Assembly: GCF_004345665.1 (NCBI RefSeq)
Contig: NZ_SLWR01000018.1
Span: forward strand, 59,880 to 123,879
DNA length: 64,000 nt
Direction of reading: 5' to 3'
From: Kribbella antiqua
GTDB taxonomy: Bacteria; Actinomycetota; Actinomycetes; Propionibacteriales; Kribbellaceae
A model generated the notes under the pieces. The model had not been told where the DNA came from. It saw nothing but the letters and a program-made list of their open reading frames with translations, and ran no database searches. Position numbers and translations under genes: made by a program. Of the stretch, positions 41,614 to 50,105 are shown in pieces (positions within the stretch are counted from its first letter, which is position 1; the number at the start of each line of letters is the position of its first letter).

Positions 41614-42396
41614 TCAGGTGGTGAGGGTCTTGGTGGCGTAGCCCATGTAGGAGACGGTGGTGCGTCTGATCTCGCCGACGTTCATCAGCCGGCTCAGCTG
41701 CCCGTAGCTCATCCGGCCTTGGCGCGCTTGCAGGTAGCTGCGCATCAAGGTCGCCTTGCCCGCCCTGGGGCCAAGGCCAGTGATCTCGTGGAGATGCATT
41801 CCGTGCCGGCGTAGCGTCGTGGCGAGCTCCGCGGGCTTGATGAACATCGACCAGCAGTGCAACCGCGCATCGGTGATCCGCGTCAGCCGCCACTCTTGCA
41901 TCACCTTGATAGCGAGCACCTTCGACGCGACCGTCCGGTTGATCGTGTCGAACAGGTAGACGCCGCCGGGTTTGAGCACCCGCGCGGTCTCCGCGATGAC
42001 GAGGTCGAGATCCGGCACGTGTTCGAGCACGTCACAGCAATACGCAACGTCGAAGCTCTCGTCAGCCAATGGCAGCCGCTCACCGGCGGCAACGGCGTAC
42101 TCGATCTGAAGGCTGGAGATGTCCGCGTGCCGCCGCGCGGTCCGGATCGACACTGCCGACGGATCGACGCCGACCACCTCACAGCCGAGCCGCGTGAATT
42201 CCTCAGCCAGAAACCCGCCGCCGCAGCCGATGTCCACCGCGCGCAACCCGATCGCCTCCTTCCCGAGCCGATCGAGCACCGCCCGGAAGTAGCCGAATCG
42301 CCCCGGCGTAAAGCTCCCCTGCAGCACGTTCAGCGGACAGTCCTCATCCCACCAGGACTCCCCAAGCCGCTCGTAAATCCCGTTGTCGATCGCCAC
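41614..42396 (-). CDS. Class I SAM-dependent methyltransferase (UbiG-like)
   Basis: A 260-residue methyltransferase with motif I VDIGCGGGFLAEEF, VGVDPSAVSI, CCDVLEHVPD and VLKPGGVYLFDT. The overall pattern (IDNGIYERLGESWWDED at the N-terminus) is that of 3-demethylubiquinol methyltransferase-like proteins of actinobacteria; the substrate is unknown. GTG 42396 is chosen because family resemblance starts there; the longer frame to 42567 adds a Pro-rich stretch unlike the family and overlaps the GNAT gene. Confidence 0.82.
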   Translation of the reverse strand: MAIDNGIYERLGESWWDEDCPLNVLQGSFTPGRFGYFRAVLDRLGKEAIGLRAVDIGCGGGFLAEEFTRLGCEVVGVDPSAVSIRTARRHADISSLQIEYAVAAGERLPLADESFDVAYCCDVLEHVPDLDLVIAETARVLKPGGVYLFDTINRTVASKVLAIKVMQEWRLTRITDARLHCWSMFIKPAELATTLRRHGMHLHEITGLGPRAGKATLMRSYLQARQGRMSYGQLSRLMNVGEIRRTTVSYMGYATKTLTT

Positions 42397-42511
42397 CACA
42401 GCCGCCCCTCGCCCAACCACCCAGTCAAGCAGCACAATCCCACTCTGCCCATCCGCCGAGCCATTCCACCCCCGCTGGGGGTCCTGGGTTGGTGGTTGTG
42501 GAGGTGGTGGG

Positions 42512-43084
42512 TCAGTGGCTGGTGGTTGCGCGCCACTCGTCTTCGAGGAGGGCGTAGATGTATTCATTGGTCCATTCGCCCTTGAAGAAGACGCAGTGGA
42601 TCAGGTGGGCTTCGCGGCGCATGCCGAGGCGTTCGAGGAGTTGGGCGGACGGTTTGTTGCGGTCGTCGAGTACGGCGCAGATGCGGTGCAGGCCGAGTTC
42701 TTCGAAGCCCAGGCGCAGTACCTCCCGAGCGGCTTGGGCGGCGAGTCCCTTGCCCTGGTAGTCGGTGTGCAGTGCGAACCCGATCTCCCCTTGGCGATCC
42801 GTGTCGCTGGCCCACTTGAGCAGCACCTCGCCGATCACCGTGCCGGTCTCGCGGAGCTCGATCGCCAGCACGAGCCATTGACCGGGCTCGGTCAGCGCAT
42901 CCTGGGTGAGCTTGGCCTCGAGCGCAACACGGGTCTGCTCGCGGTCCCGCACCGGCCAGGGCGTGTAGCGCACCACCTCCGGCCGCGAGTGGAACGCATA
43001 CAGGTCGTCCAGATCATCCATCCGATGCGGCCGCAGATCGAGTCGCTCGGTACGCAGCGGGTAGGCAGGTCGCAGTCCAGGCAC
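42512..43084 (-). CDS. GNAT N-acetyltransferase (RimJ/RimL type)
   Basis: A 190-residue acetyltransferase with LRTERLDLRPHRMDDLDDLY at the start, GEIGFALHTDYQGKGLAAQA as the acetyl-CoA loop, and LHRICAVLDDRNKPSAQLLE. RimJ/RimL-like enzymes acetylate protein N-termini or small amines. GTG 43084 is chosen because AGAGGA lies upstream and homology begins there. It is divergent from the TetR gene, with a palindromic operator between, so it is the likely target. Confidence 0.88.
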   Translation of the reverse strand: MPGLRPAYPLRTERLDLRPHRMDDLDDLYAFHSRPEVVRYTPWPVRDREQTRVALEAKLTQDALTEPGQWLVLAIELRETGTVIGEVLLKWASDTDRQGEIGFALHTDYQGKGLAAQAAREVLRLGFEELGLHRICAVLDDRNKPSAQLLERLGMRREAHLIHCVFFKGEWTNEYIYALLEDEWRATTSH

Positions 43085-43099
43085 AGGGGATCCTCTACT

Positions 43100-43120
43100 C
43101 TGTCTAATACTGTTAGACAG
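43100..43120. promoter_or_regulatory. Palindromic operator between GNAT and TetR genes
   Basis: Perfect dyad CTGTCTAA-N5-TTAGACAG in a short AT-rich patch. Position and symmetry fit the TetR regulator encoded at 43161. Confidence 0.75.
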
Positions 43121-43160
43121 CAACCTAGCCGCCCGCTTCCCCGCCGACAACGAGGTTTCC

Positions 43161-43916
43161 GTGCCCACGAGCCCCAGTACGCCGCCGGCCACCCGTCGCG
43201 ATCGGCAAGCCGCCCGGCGGGATCCGTCGTCGCATGTGGCGGCGGGGATTTCGGTAGGGGTGATTGTTGATGCGGCGCTGGCGGTCATTCGGGAGCGGGG
43301 GCTCGACGGGCTGACCATGCGGTTGGTTGCTGAGCGGCTCGACGTTCGGGCTCCGTCGCTCTATCACCATGTGCACAACAAGGGTGAGCTGCTCGAGCTT
43401 GTTGCTCGCAACGCGTTCGATCAGTTCGCCGCCGACGCCGCGGCGTACGAGAGCGTCCGTACGGTCGACGACTGGATCGCGGTCACGATCGCCGGCGCCC
43501 ACAAGCTGAAGGAGTTCTATGCCGAACACCCCGGACTCGCCGGTCTGATCCAGGCGAAGGCGACAGCCGACCGCGACCAGGGCGAGGGATCGCGCGCGGA
43601 GCTCGTACGCGCGCAGATCCGCGCCCTCGTGGACCTCGGCGTACCCGAGCCGCAAGCCCGCCGCATCTTCGAGACCAGCGCCCGCTGGACCCTAGCCGCC
43701 GTCGTCGCCGAGCCCCCGCCAGGCCCCGACAACGCAGAGCCCGACAGCTCTGACTCCGACAGCTCTGACTCCGACAGCCCTGACTCCGACAGCTCTGACT
43801 CCGACAGCTCTGACCCCGACGGCTCCAGCCCCGACCACTTCGCCGAAGGCCTCAACCTCTTCATGCACGGCGTCCACGCCCGCCTACAGGAGCTCGTACT
43901 ACTTGACGGCCGATAG
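43161..43916 (+). CDS. TetR-family regulator with Asp-Ser repeat insertion
   Basis: A 251-residue regulator. The helix-turn-helix is residues about 33-78 (VIVDAALAVIRERGLDGLTM, LDVRAPSLYHHVHNKGELLE). The ligand domain follows. Between residues about 193 and 225 it carries a DSSDS repeat stretch coded by a 15-bp tandem repeat, not part of the usual fold. The start GTG follows GAGG. The palindrome at 43100 is probably its operator and the divergent GNAT gene its target. Confidence 0.88.
   Translation: MPTSPSTPPATRRDRQAARRDPSSHVAAGISVGVIVDAALAVIRERGLDGLTMRLVAERLDVRAPSLYHHVHNKGELLELVARNAFDQFAADAAAYESVRTVDDWIAVTIAGAHKLKEFYAEHPGLAGLIQAKATADRDQGEGSRAELVRAQIRALVDLGVPEPQARRIFETSARWTLAAVVAEPPPGPDNAEPDSSDSDSSDSDSPDSDSSDSDSSDPDGSSPDHFAEGLNLFMHGVHARLQELVLLDGR
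43743..43832 (+). repeat. Coding tandem repeat, 15-bp unit
   Basis: Five near-identical units of GACAGCTCTGACTCC start at 43743, 43758, 43773, 43788 and 43803, with a decayed sixth to 43832. Each encodes DSSDS or a close variant. The unit length is a multiple of three, so changes in copy number would keep the TetR frame. Confidence 0.85.
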
Positions 43917-44849
43917 CCAGAGGTCGGCGTAGCGTTTGCCGTCTACCGCGGTGGCTACTTGTACGACGGCCGGCGACGGACCATGGGGATCGTTGGTGAG
44001 GTCGGAGGACCAGTCGCGGGTGTCGACGATGGTGCGGCCGCGTGACCAAGTGCCGGACAGCTCGACCCGGAGGGGGAACGGCTGAGTCGTCAGACCGGCC
44101 GGGTCGATCACCGCGCACACCGCGCCGCCGTCGCCGATGCTTGCGCCGTCCGACTGGTACAGCTCGCTGCGCTTCTCGATCAGCCGCCGCGCCAGCTCAG
44201 CTGAAGGGGAATCACCCAACGAACGCGCCTGGTCCAGCGTGATCACCACGTCGTAGAACACGTCCAGCCCGTACATCGTCACCGGTACGCCGAGCTCCGC
44301 GGCCGCGGCCAGCACGATCGCAGCCGCCTCCGGGTCGGTCCAGATGTTGAACTCCGCCGAGGCAGTCGCGTTCCCGATCCCGGCGGCACCGCCCATGAAC
44401 ACGATCTCGCGTAGCCCTGCAGCCGCGTCCGGGTACGTCCGCAGCAGCAGCGCGATGTTCGTCATCGGCGCCAGCGGGATGAGCGTGACCAACTCGCCCG
44501 TAGCGGCCGCATCACGCAGTACGTCGCGGAGGAGTTCAACAGCGTGGCCTGGTCCCGGCGTACGGCTGGAGCGCGGCCAGTCGAGGTTGCCGAGGCCGTC
44601 GACGCCGTGGACGTGCGGAGCCGCCCGCACCGGCTGCAGCAGCGGCAGGGCGGCGCCACGAGCCACTGGGACGTCAGTGCGTCCGGCAGCTTCCAGCACG
44701 GTCAGCGTGTTCACCACGACGTCGTCGAGGCCGACGTTGCCGCCTACACACGTCACTGCCTTCAGGTCGAGCTCTGGGTGGCGGGCGGCGAGCAGTAGCG
44801 CACAGGCGTCGTCCAGCCCGGTGTCGACATCGAGAATCACCGGCTTCAT
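43899..44849 (-). CDS. Inosine-uridine-preferring nucleoside hydrolase family protein
   Basis: A 316-residue nucleoside N-ribohydrolase with the calcium-binding DVDTGLDDA at residues 6-14, PLAPMTNIALL and EFNIWTDPEAA segments in usual order. It frees the base from ribonucleosides. ATG 44849 is chosen as the point where homology starts (MKPVILDVD) and GAGGAT precedes it. Its end overlaps the convergent TetR gene by 18 nt; it is divergent from the GH39 operon. Confidence 0.9.
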   Translation of the reverse strand: MKPVILDVDTGLDDACALLLAARHPELDLKAVTCVGGNVGLDDVVVNTLTVLEAAGRTDVPVARGAALPLLQPVRAAPHVHGVDGLGNLDWPRSSRTPGPGHAVELLRDVLRDAAATGELVTLIPLAPMTNIALLLRTYPDAAAGLREIVFMGGAAGIGNATASAEFNIWTDPEAAAIVLAAAAELGVPVTMYGLDVFYDVVITLDQARSLGDSPSAELARRLIEKRSELYQSDGASIGDGGAVCAVIDPAGLTTQPFPLRVELSGTWSRGRTIVDTRDWSSDLTNDPHGPSPAVVQVATAVDGKRYADLWLSAVK

Positions 44850-44900
44850 GCCGCCCATCCTCACGCATGCGGGCACGCGCCAACCAGGCGGCCTCAAGTC

Positions 44901-44936
44901 TTGACTTCCACAGGTCCAGACGATTGTTTATCGATA
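44901..44936 (+). promoter_or_regulatory. Promoter with overlapping LacI-like operator before the GH39 operon
   Basis: A -35 TTGACT (44901-44906) and a weak -10 TGTTTA (44925-44930) are 18 bp apart. A perfect TATCGATA palindrome (44929-44936), with the central CG typical of LacI-family operators, overlaps the -10. No LacI gene is in the window, so the regulator would be encoded elsewhere. Confidence 0.45.
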
Positions 44937-44951
44937 CAACGAAAGGCCTAC

Positions 44952-46667
44952 ATGACCCAGAACGCCTCTGCCAGCCACGCGCAGCACCTCCCGTACACAC
45001 CCTCCGACCCAGCTGCCACCCCGATCCGCGCCGCGCGCGTGACCGTCGACGCCGGCCAGGATCTCGGCGTCCTCGACCGCCCCTGGGCGAGCTTGGGGTA
45101 CGACGAGATCAACTGGACCTACACACCTCAGGGCCGTCGCACATTGCAGACAATCGGCGGATTCGCCGAGACGCCGTACCACGTCCGGCCGCACAACATC
45201 TTCACCAGCGGCACCGGCCTCGGCCTCCCACACTGGGGGAGCGGCAACGTCTACCACGAGGACGCCGACGGCAAGCCGTACTACGACTTCACCATCGCCG
45301 ACCTCACGTACGATGCGATCGTCGGCGCCGGCCACCATCCGCTGGTCGAACTCGCCTTCACCCCATTGGCGCTGGTACCGGAGGAGGCGAAGGCCGAGTT
45401 CCCGTTCGAGGGCAGTCCAAGCCAGTACAGCGCGTACGAGGCTGGCTGGTGGTCATACCCGCCGAAGGACTACGCAAAGTGGGCCGGCCTGGTCGCCGCC
45501 CTGGTCGAACACTGCCTCGAGCGGTACGGCGCCAACGAGGTCCAGCACTGGCTTTGGGAACTGTGGAACGAGCCCGACATCTCGTACTGGCGCGGCACAC
45601 CGGAGCAGTTCCACGACCTGTACGACGTAACGGTCAAGGCGATCCGGGACATCGACCCCACGGCCAAGGTCGGTGGTCCAGCGGTCACCGGCGGCGGTGC
45701 GGACTTCCTCCGCGGCTTCCTCCAAGCCTGCGCCGACCGCGACCTGCCGGTGGACTTCGTCTCGTTCCACACCAAGGGCTCGCACTTCACTCCGTGGCGA
45801 ACCTACGGCCCGATCGGCGCACCAGCGCCGGAGAAGCAGTCGCCCTCGACCCCGAAGATGCTCCGCGAGATCGACCGCGCGCTGCGTGTCATCGAGGAGT
45901 TCCCGCAGTACGTCGACGCACCGGTGATCGTCGACGAATGCGACGCCTCGGTCCCCGCGCACTGGGGGATCTACGACAACGCGAACTTTGCCTACCGCAA
46001 CAACGAGTACTACCCGGTGTTCCAGGCCAAGCTGATGAAAAAGGTGCTCGATCTCAACGAGCAGCACACCGCAAAGGTGCATGAGGCAACTACCTGGAGC
46101 TTCTCGATGGAGGGCGAGCGCTACTTCGAGGGAACGCGGAGCTTCGTCACCGCGTCGGGTATCGAAAAGCCGTTGATGAACGCCTATCGAGCCTTCGCAC
46201 GACTCGGAGACCGCCGGCTCGCCGCGACCTCGGACCAATCCGTGGGCATCACGGATGCTCTAGGCAACGGACTGCCGGAGGAGGTCGACGTGATCGCCAG
46301 CCGCAGCACGACGGACGGCAGCGTCACGATCCTGTTCTGGCGCCACACCGACGATCAGTACGCCGAGGACGCCGCGCAGACCGAGGTGGAGCTCCAAGTC
46401 AACGGCCTCGACCACGGCGACTGGACCATGCAGCATTTTCGGATCGACCACAATCACAGCAACAGTCACACGGTGTGGCAGGACCTCGGTGCGCCGCAGG
46501 ATCCGACGCCCGAACAGCTCGCCACGATCACTGCCCGGCAAGGCCTCGAGCGATTCACCGATGACACTCAGCAAGAGGTCGACGGCGATCTCACGCTGCG
46601 GATCGACCTGCCGTTGCCCTCCCTCAGCCTCGTCGTCCTGACTAGGGTGGTTCAAACGGACCGGTGA
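44952..46667 (+). CDS. GH39-family glycoside hydrolase (beta-xylosidase type)
   Basis: A 571-residue retaining glycosidase without a signal peptide, so intracellular. The acid/base is E207 in WELWNEPDIS and the nucleophile E329 in VIVDECDAS, both in GH39 context; a C-terminal beta-sandwich ends the protein. GH39 members cleave xylosides or related glycosides. It heads an operon with an aldolase-type and a dehydratase-type gene, suggesting that the freed pentose or acid is broken down by a non-phosphorylated route. The ATG has AAAGG five bases upstream. Confidence 0.87.
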   Translation: MTQNASASHAQHLPYTPSDPAATPIRAARVTVDAGQDLGVLDRPWASLGYDEINWTYTPQGRRTLQTIGGFAETPYHVRPHNIFTSGTGLGLPHWGSGNVYHEDADGKPYYDFTIADLTYDAIVGAGHHPLVELAFTPLALVPEEAKAEFPFEGSPSQYSAYEAGWWSYPPKDYAKWAGLVAALVEHCLERYGANEVQHWLWELWNEPDISYWRGTPEQFHDLYDVTVKAIRDIDPTAKVGGPAVTGGGADFLRGFLQACADRDLPVDFVSFHTKGSHFTPWRTYGPIGAPAPEKQSPSTPKMLREIDRALRVIEEFPQYVDAPVIVDECDASVPAHWGIYDNANFAYRNNEYYPVFQAKLMKKVLDLNEQHTAKVHEATTWSFSMEGERYFEGTRSFVTASGIEKPLMNAYRAFARLGDRRLAATSDQSVGITDALGNGLPEEVDVIASRSTTDGSVTILFWRHTDDQYAEDAAQTEVELQVNGLDHGDWTMQHFRIDHNHSNSHTVWQDLGAPQDPTPEQLATITARQGLERFTDDTQQEVDGDLTLRIDLPLPSLSLVVLTRVVQTDR

Positions 46668-46677
46668 GAGGAGCTCC

Positions 46678-47565
46678 ATGACATTGGATCCCGGAGTGTG
46701 GGGCGTACTGGCGACGCCGCTCACGGCGGACGGCTCGGCCGTCGACACCGAGTCGCTCGCACGGCAGGTCAGGCACTACGAGCACATCGGCGCGACCGGG
46801 CTGACAGTGCTTGGCGTCTTCGGAGAAGCGGCTCGCCTGACACCGACGGAGCGACGCACTGTCGTGGAGACAGTGGTTGCCTCCTCGACCGATCTGCCAC
46901 TGGTGATCGGCCTGAGTGCGTTCGAGCTCGACGAAGTCTGCGCGGAGGCAACGAACATCCTGCCAGCCGTGGGATCCAGGCTTGCCGGACTTATGGTTCA
47001 AGTGAACTCCAGCGATCCCGATGCCCTGAGCAAGTACCTGAACGAGGTTGCCGACCGCACCGATCGACCCCTTGTCGTCCAGGACTATCCAGTGATCAGC
47101 GGTATCCCGATCACCACCGCTGACCTGATCGCCGCCGTCCGCAACGTCCCCGCTGCCGTGGCCGTGAAGTCCGAGTCGTCCCCAAGCCCGCCGGCTGTCG
47201 CGGAGCTCGCGGCCGGACTCGACATACCGATCTTCGGTGGGCTCGGCGGCACCTGCCTGCTCGATGAACTGGCCGTCGGCGCCGCCGGTGCAATGACCGG
47301 CTTCTCCGTCCCCGAAGGCCTGCTCGCCTGCGTGGCAGCTTACAAAGGCGGCGGGTTCGAGAAGGCTCGCGAGGTCTGGCGCGACTACCTCCCGCTGGTG
47401 AATTTCGAGTTCCAGGCCGTTATCGCCCTCGGCCTGCGCAAACGCAGCCTGGTCCTCCGCGGCCTGATCTCGTACGACGCCGTCCGCGCGCCCGGCGCCG
47501 TACCGCCGGAAAGCATGCTGCGACTCCTGGCCGAGCACCTCCGCCGGACGCCTGGAGCCCTGTGA
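46678..47565 (+). CDS. DapA-superfamily lyase/aldolase for 2-keto-3-deoxy sugar acids (candidate)
   Basis: A 295-residue (beta/alpha)8 class I lyase. The Schiff-base lysine is K164 in VAVKSES and the partner tyrosine is in VVQDYPVISG. Despite the DapA fold, its partner genes argue against lysine synthesis and for a 2-keto-3-deoxy-acid aldolase or dehydratase acting after the IlvD/Edd-type enzyme (inference). GAGGAG lies before the ATG. Its end overlaps the dehydratase gene as GTGA. Confidence 0.82.
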   Translation: MTLDPGVWGVLATPLTADGSAVDTESLARQVRHYEHIGATGLTVLGVFGEAARLTPTERRTVVETVVASSTDLPLVIGLSAFELDEVCAEATNILPAVGSRLAGLMVQVNSSDPDALSKYLNEVADRTDRPLVVQDYPVISGIPITTADLIAAVRNVPAAVAVKSESSPSPPAVAELAAGLDIPIFGGLGGTCLLDELAVGAAGAMTGFSVPEGLLACVAAYKGGGFEKAREVWRDYLPLVNFEFQAVIALGLRKRSLVLRGLISYDAVRAPGAVPPESMLRLLAEHLRRTPGAL

Positions 47566-49247
47566 GCGGTATCTATCGCGGCCTGGTCAGCTACGGTGAC
47601 CCTGAGTTCTCGCGCTTTCTGCGGCGGGCGTTCCTGCATGCGAGCGGCCGGTCGCCGGAGTCGCTGGATCGGCCGGTGATCGGTATCGCCACCTCCAGCA
47701 GCGATTTCAACCCTTGCCATCGACAACAACCGGAGCTGGTGAAGTCCGTTGCCCGCGGCATCATCGCGGCCGGCGGGCTGCCGATGGAGTTCCCGACCAT
47801 CTCGCTGGGGGAGAGCTTCCTCGAACCGACCGCGATGGTCTACCGCAACCTGATGGCGATGGACGTCGAGGAGCTCGTCCGGGCCCAGCCGATGGACGGC
47901 GTCGTACTGGTGGGTGGGTGTGACAAGACCGTTCCGGCCCAGCTGATGGGTGCTTTCTCCGCCGGCCGTCCGGCGATCCAGCTAGTCACCGGCCCGATGT
48001 CGACAGGTCGTTACGAAGGCGAACGGCTGGGTGCGTGCACCGACTGCCGCCGCTTCTGGGCGCGCTACCGAGCCGGCGAGATCGGCGAGGACGAGATCGG
48101 CCGGATCGAGCGCAACCTCGCGACCACCGCTGGCACCTGCGCGGTGATGGGGACAGCCAGCACGATGGCCTGCCTCGTCGAGGCGCTCGGCATGGCGCTG
48201 CCCGACAGTGCGACCGCACCCGCCGTACATGCTGACCGGTTGCGGATCGGCGAGGCAACAGGTGCCGCGGCGGTCGAGATCGCGGTCGCCGATCGTACGC
48301 CGGACCAGGTCGTGACAGCTGCGTCGATCCGCAACGCACTGCGGGTGCTGCTGGCCATCGGCGGGTCTACAAACGCCCTGATTCACCTGACCGCGATGGC
48401 CGGCCGGCTTGGGCTCACCGTCGATCCGGACGAGCTCAACGAGCTGAGCGACACGACACCTGTGCTGGTGGAGCTCAAGCCGACCGGGTCGCACTACATG
48501 GAGGATCTGCATGCGTCTGGCGGCCTCCCCGCCGTGCTGCATGATCTACGGGACCTCCTCGACCTATCTGCCCTCACGGTGACCGGGGAGACGCTGGGGG
48601 AGCGGCTGGGTGACGGGCCCGCGTGGGTCGACCGTGACGTCGTACGGCCGCTGAGTGAGCCCAGCCGGGACAAAGGCGGGCTGGTGTGGCTCAAAGGCTC
48701 GCTGGCGCCGGCAGGTGCACTGATCAAGCGGTCCGCGGCTGACCCGGCGCTGTTCGAGACCACTGGGCGGGCTGTCGTGTTCAGCTCGCTGGAGGACCTG
48801 GCGGCGCGGATTGACGACCCTGCGCTGGAGGTGGAGGCGTCCGACGTACTCGTGCTGCAGAACGCCGGACCGCTGGGTGCGGGGATGCCGGAGGCCGGAT
48901 ACCTGCCGATCCCGGCCAAGCTGGCCCGGGCCGGGGTGCGGGACATGGTCCGGATCTCCGATGCGCGGATGAGCGGTACGGCGTACGGGACGATCGTGCT
49001 GCATGTCACTCCGGAAGCGGCGCTCGGCGGGCCGCTCGCCCTCGTCCGCACCGGCGACCTCATCCGCCTCTCGGTCGCGACGGCCCGCCTCGATCTGCTG
49101 GTCTCTCCGAAGGAGCTCGCGACACGCCGGGTCGAGCTGCCGGCCGCGAGTAACGAACCTCTCACCGGCTACCGACGGTTGTTCCGCGACCACGTTCTGG
49201 GTGCGGACCAGGGCTGCGATTTCGGCTTCTGCCGACCGCCCTCCTGA
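47562..49247 (+). CDS. IlvD/Edd-family sugar-acid dehydratase (xylonate/arabinonate type)
   Basis: A 561-residue iron-sulfur dehydratase. Cluster cysteines are C52 (FNPCHRQQ), C120 (GGCDKT) and C193 (AGTCAVMG), with MSGTAYGT and AIGGSTNALIHL signatures. True IlvD lies in branched-chain operons; here it follows a GH39 glycosidase and a DapA-type lyase, so D-xylonate or L-arabinonate is the likelier substrate (inference). Length matches sugar-acid dehydratases (about 570-590). Confidence 0.88.
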   Translation: MSGIYRGLVSYGDPEFSRFLRRAFLHASGRSPESLDRPVIGIATSSSDFNPCHRQQPELVKSVARGIIAAGGLPMEFPTISLGESFLEPTAMVYRNLMAMDVEELVRAQPMDGVVLVGGCDKTVPAQLMGAFSAGRPAIQLVTGPMSTGRYEGERLGACTDCRRFWARYRAGEIGEDEIGRIERNLATTAGTCAVMGTASTMACLVEALGMALPDSATAPAVHADRLRIGEATGAAAVEIAVADRTPDQVVTAASIRNALRVLLAIGGSTNALIHLTAMAGRLGLTVDPDELNELSDTTPVLVELKPTGSHYMEDLHASGGLPAVLHDLRDLLDLSALTVTGETLGERLGDGPAWVDRDVVRPLSEPSRDKGGLVWLKGSLAPAGALIKRSAADPALFETTGRAVVFSSLEDLAARIDDPALEVEASDVLVLQNAGPLGAGMPEAGYLPIPAKLARAGVRDMVRISDARMSGTAYGTIVLHVTPEAALGGPLALVRTGDLIRLSVATARLDLLVSPKELATRRVELPAASNEPLTGYRRLFRDHVLGADQGCDFGFCRPPS

Positions 49248-49422
49248 CCTGTCGGCGGGCCATAGTCTGCGCCTCCCGGAGGCCGTTTCGGTGGCGCCAC
49301 GCGGGACTACACGAGGACGCGTGAGCGTTGGAACCAGTGAGACGCGCGCGAGATCCGGCCGTTCTTGCAAACTGTCGGAGCAGCGATCTAGGATCCCTAG
49401 ATGTAGTGGTTACACGGGTGTA

Positions 49423-49486
49423 ATTTTCCACAGGTAGTGGTCAGTTGCACACAACTTCTACACAGGTTGTCCCCAGGCTGGTCCAC
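49423..49486. promoter_or_regulatory. Upstream region of nrdR: DnaA-box-like sites and a dyad
   Basis: Three 9-mers each differ by one base from the DnaA box TT(G/A)TCCACA: TTTTCCACA (49423), TTGTCCCCA (49466) and TGGTCCACA (49478). An imperfect dyad with ACAAC/GTTGT ends spans 49450-49469 and may be an NrdR site. The rest of 49248-49526 shows no gene. Confidence 0.45.
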
Positions 49487-49526
49487 ATGCTGCCCCCTCG
49501 GCAGCCCACGGGAGGAGTGATTCGTC

Positions 49527-50021
49527 GTGCACTGTCCGTATTGCCGGCACGTCGATTCCCGCGTGGTGGACAGCCGGGTGGCCGAGGACGGCGGAGCGAT
49601 CCGCCGCCGGCGGCAGTGCCCGGTCTGCGAGAAGCGGTTCACGACCGTGGAGCAGATGCAGCTGACGGTGGTGAAGCGCTCCGGCGCGACCGAGCCGTTC
49701 AGCCGGGAGAAGGTCATCAACGGGGTCGGCAAGGCCTGCAAGGGCCGGCCGGTGAACGCGGACCAGCTCGCCCGCCTCGGCCAGCAGGTCGAGGACGCGC
49801 TCAAGGGGAGCGGCTCGCCGGAGGTGCCCGCGCACGAGGTCGGACTGGCGATCCTCGGGCCGCTGCGGGAGCTCGACGAGGTCGCCTACCTGCGGTTCGC
49901 GAGCGTGTACCGGCAGTTCGAGTCCGCCGACGACTTCGAGACGGAGATCGCGCTGCTGCGGGCGGAGAAGGAGCCGGAAGGCACCGAGCCGCGCCCGCTG
50001 AAGCCGACCCAGCAGACGTAA
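49527..50021 (+). CDS. nrdR: Transcriptional repressor NrdR
   Basis: A 164-residue repressor of ribonucleotide reductase genes. An N-terminal zinc ribbon (C3, C6, C31, C34: MHCPYC and QCPVC) is followed by an ATP-cone domain (about 46-136, VVKRSGATEPFSREKVINGV) that senses dATP/ATP. GTG start with GGAGGAG upstream. It is 84 nt ahead of nrdJ, the usual actinobacterial nrdRJ order, and should regulate both. Confidence 0.96.
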   Translation: MHCPYCRHVDSRVVDSRVAEDGGAIRRRRQCPVCEKRFTTVEQMQLTVVKRSGATEPFSREKVINGVGKACKGRPVNADQLARLGQQVEDALKGSGSPEVPAHEVGLAILGPLRELDEVAYLRFASVYRQFESADDFETEIALLRAEKEPEGTEPRPLKPTQQT

Positions 50022-50105
50022 ATCGGGGAACAGCAACACCAGGCGTTACCAACGGGGCGGTCCCGACAGACCGCGGCAGTACCAGACACAGGGCGAGGAG
50101 CAACC

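Noticed and set aside
46678..47565. dapA for lysine biosynthesis
   Set aside because: It sits in an operon with a glycosidase and a sugar-acid dehydratase, away from dapF; a 2-keto-3-deoxy-acid role fits better.
50022..50105. B12 riboswitch ahead of nrdJ
   Set aside because: The gap is only 84 nt and lacks the cobalamin box; a control by NrdR upstream of nrdR is more likely.
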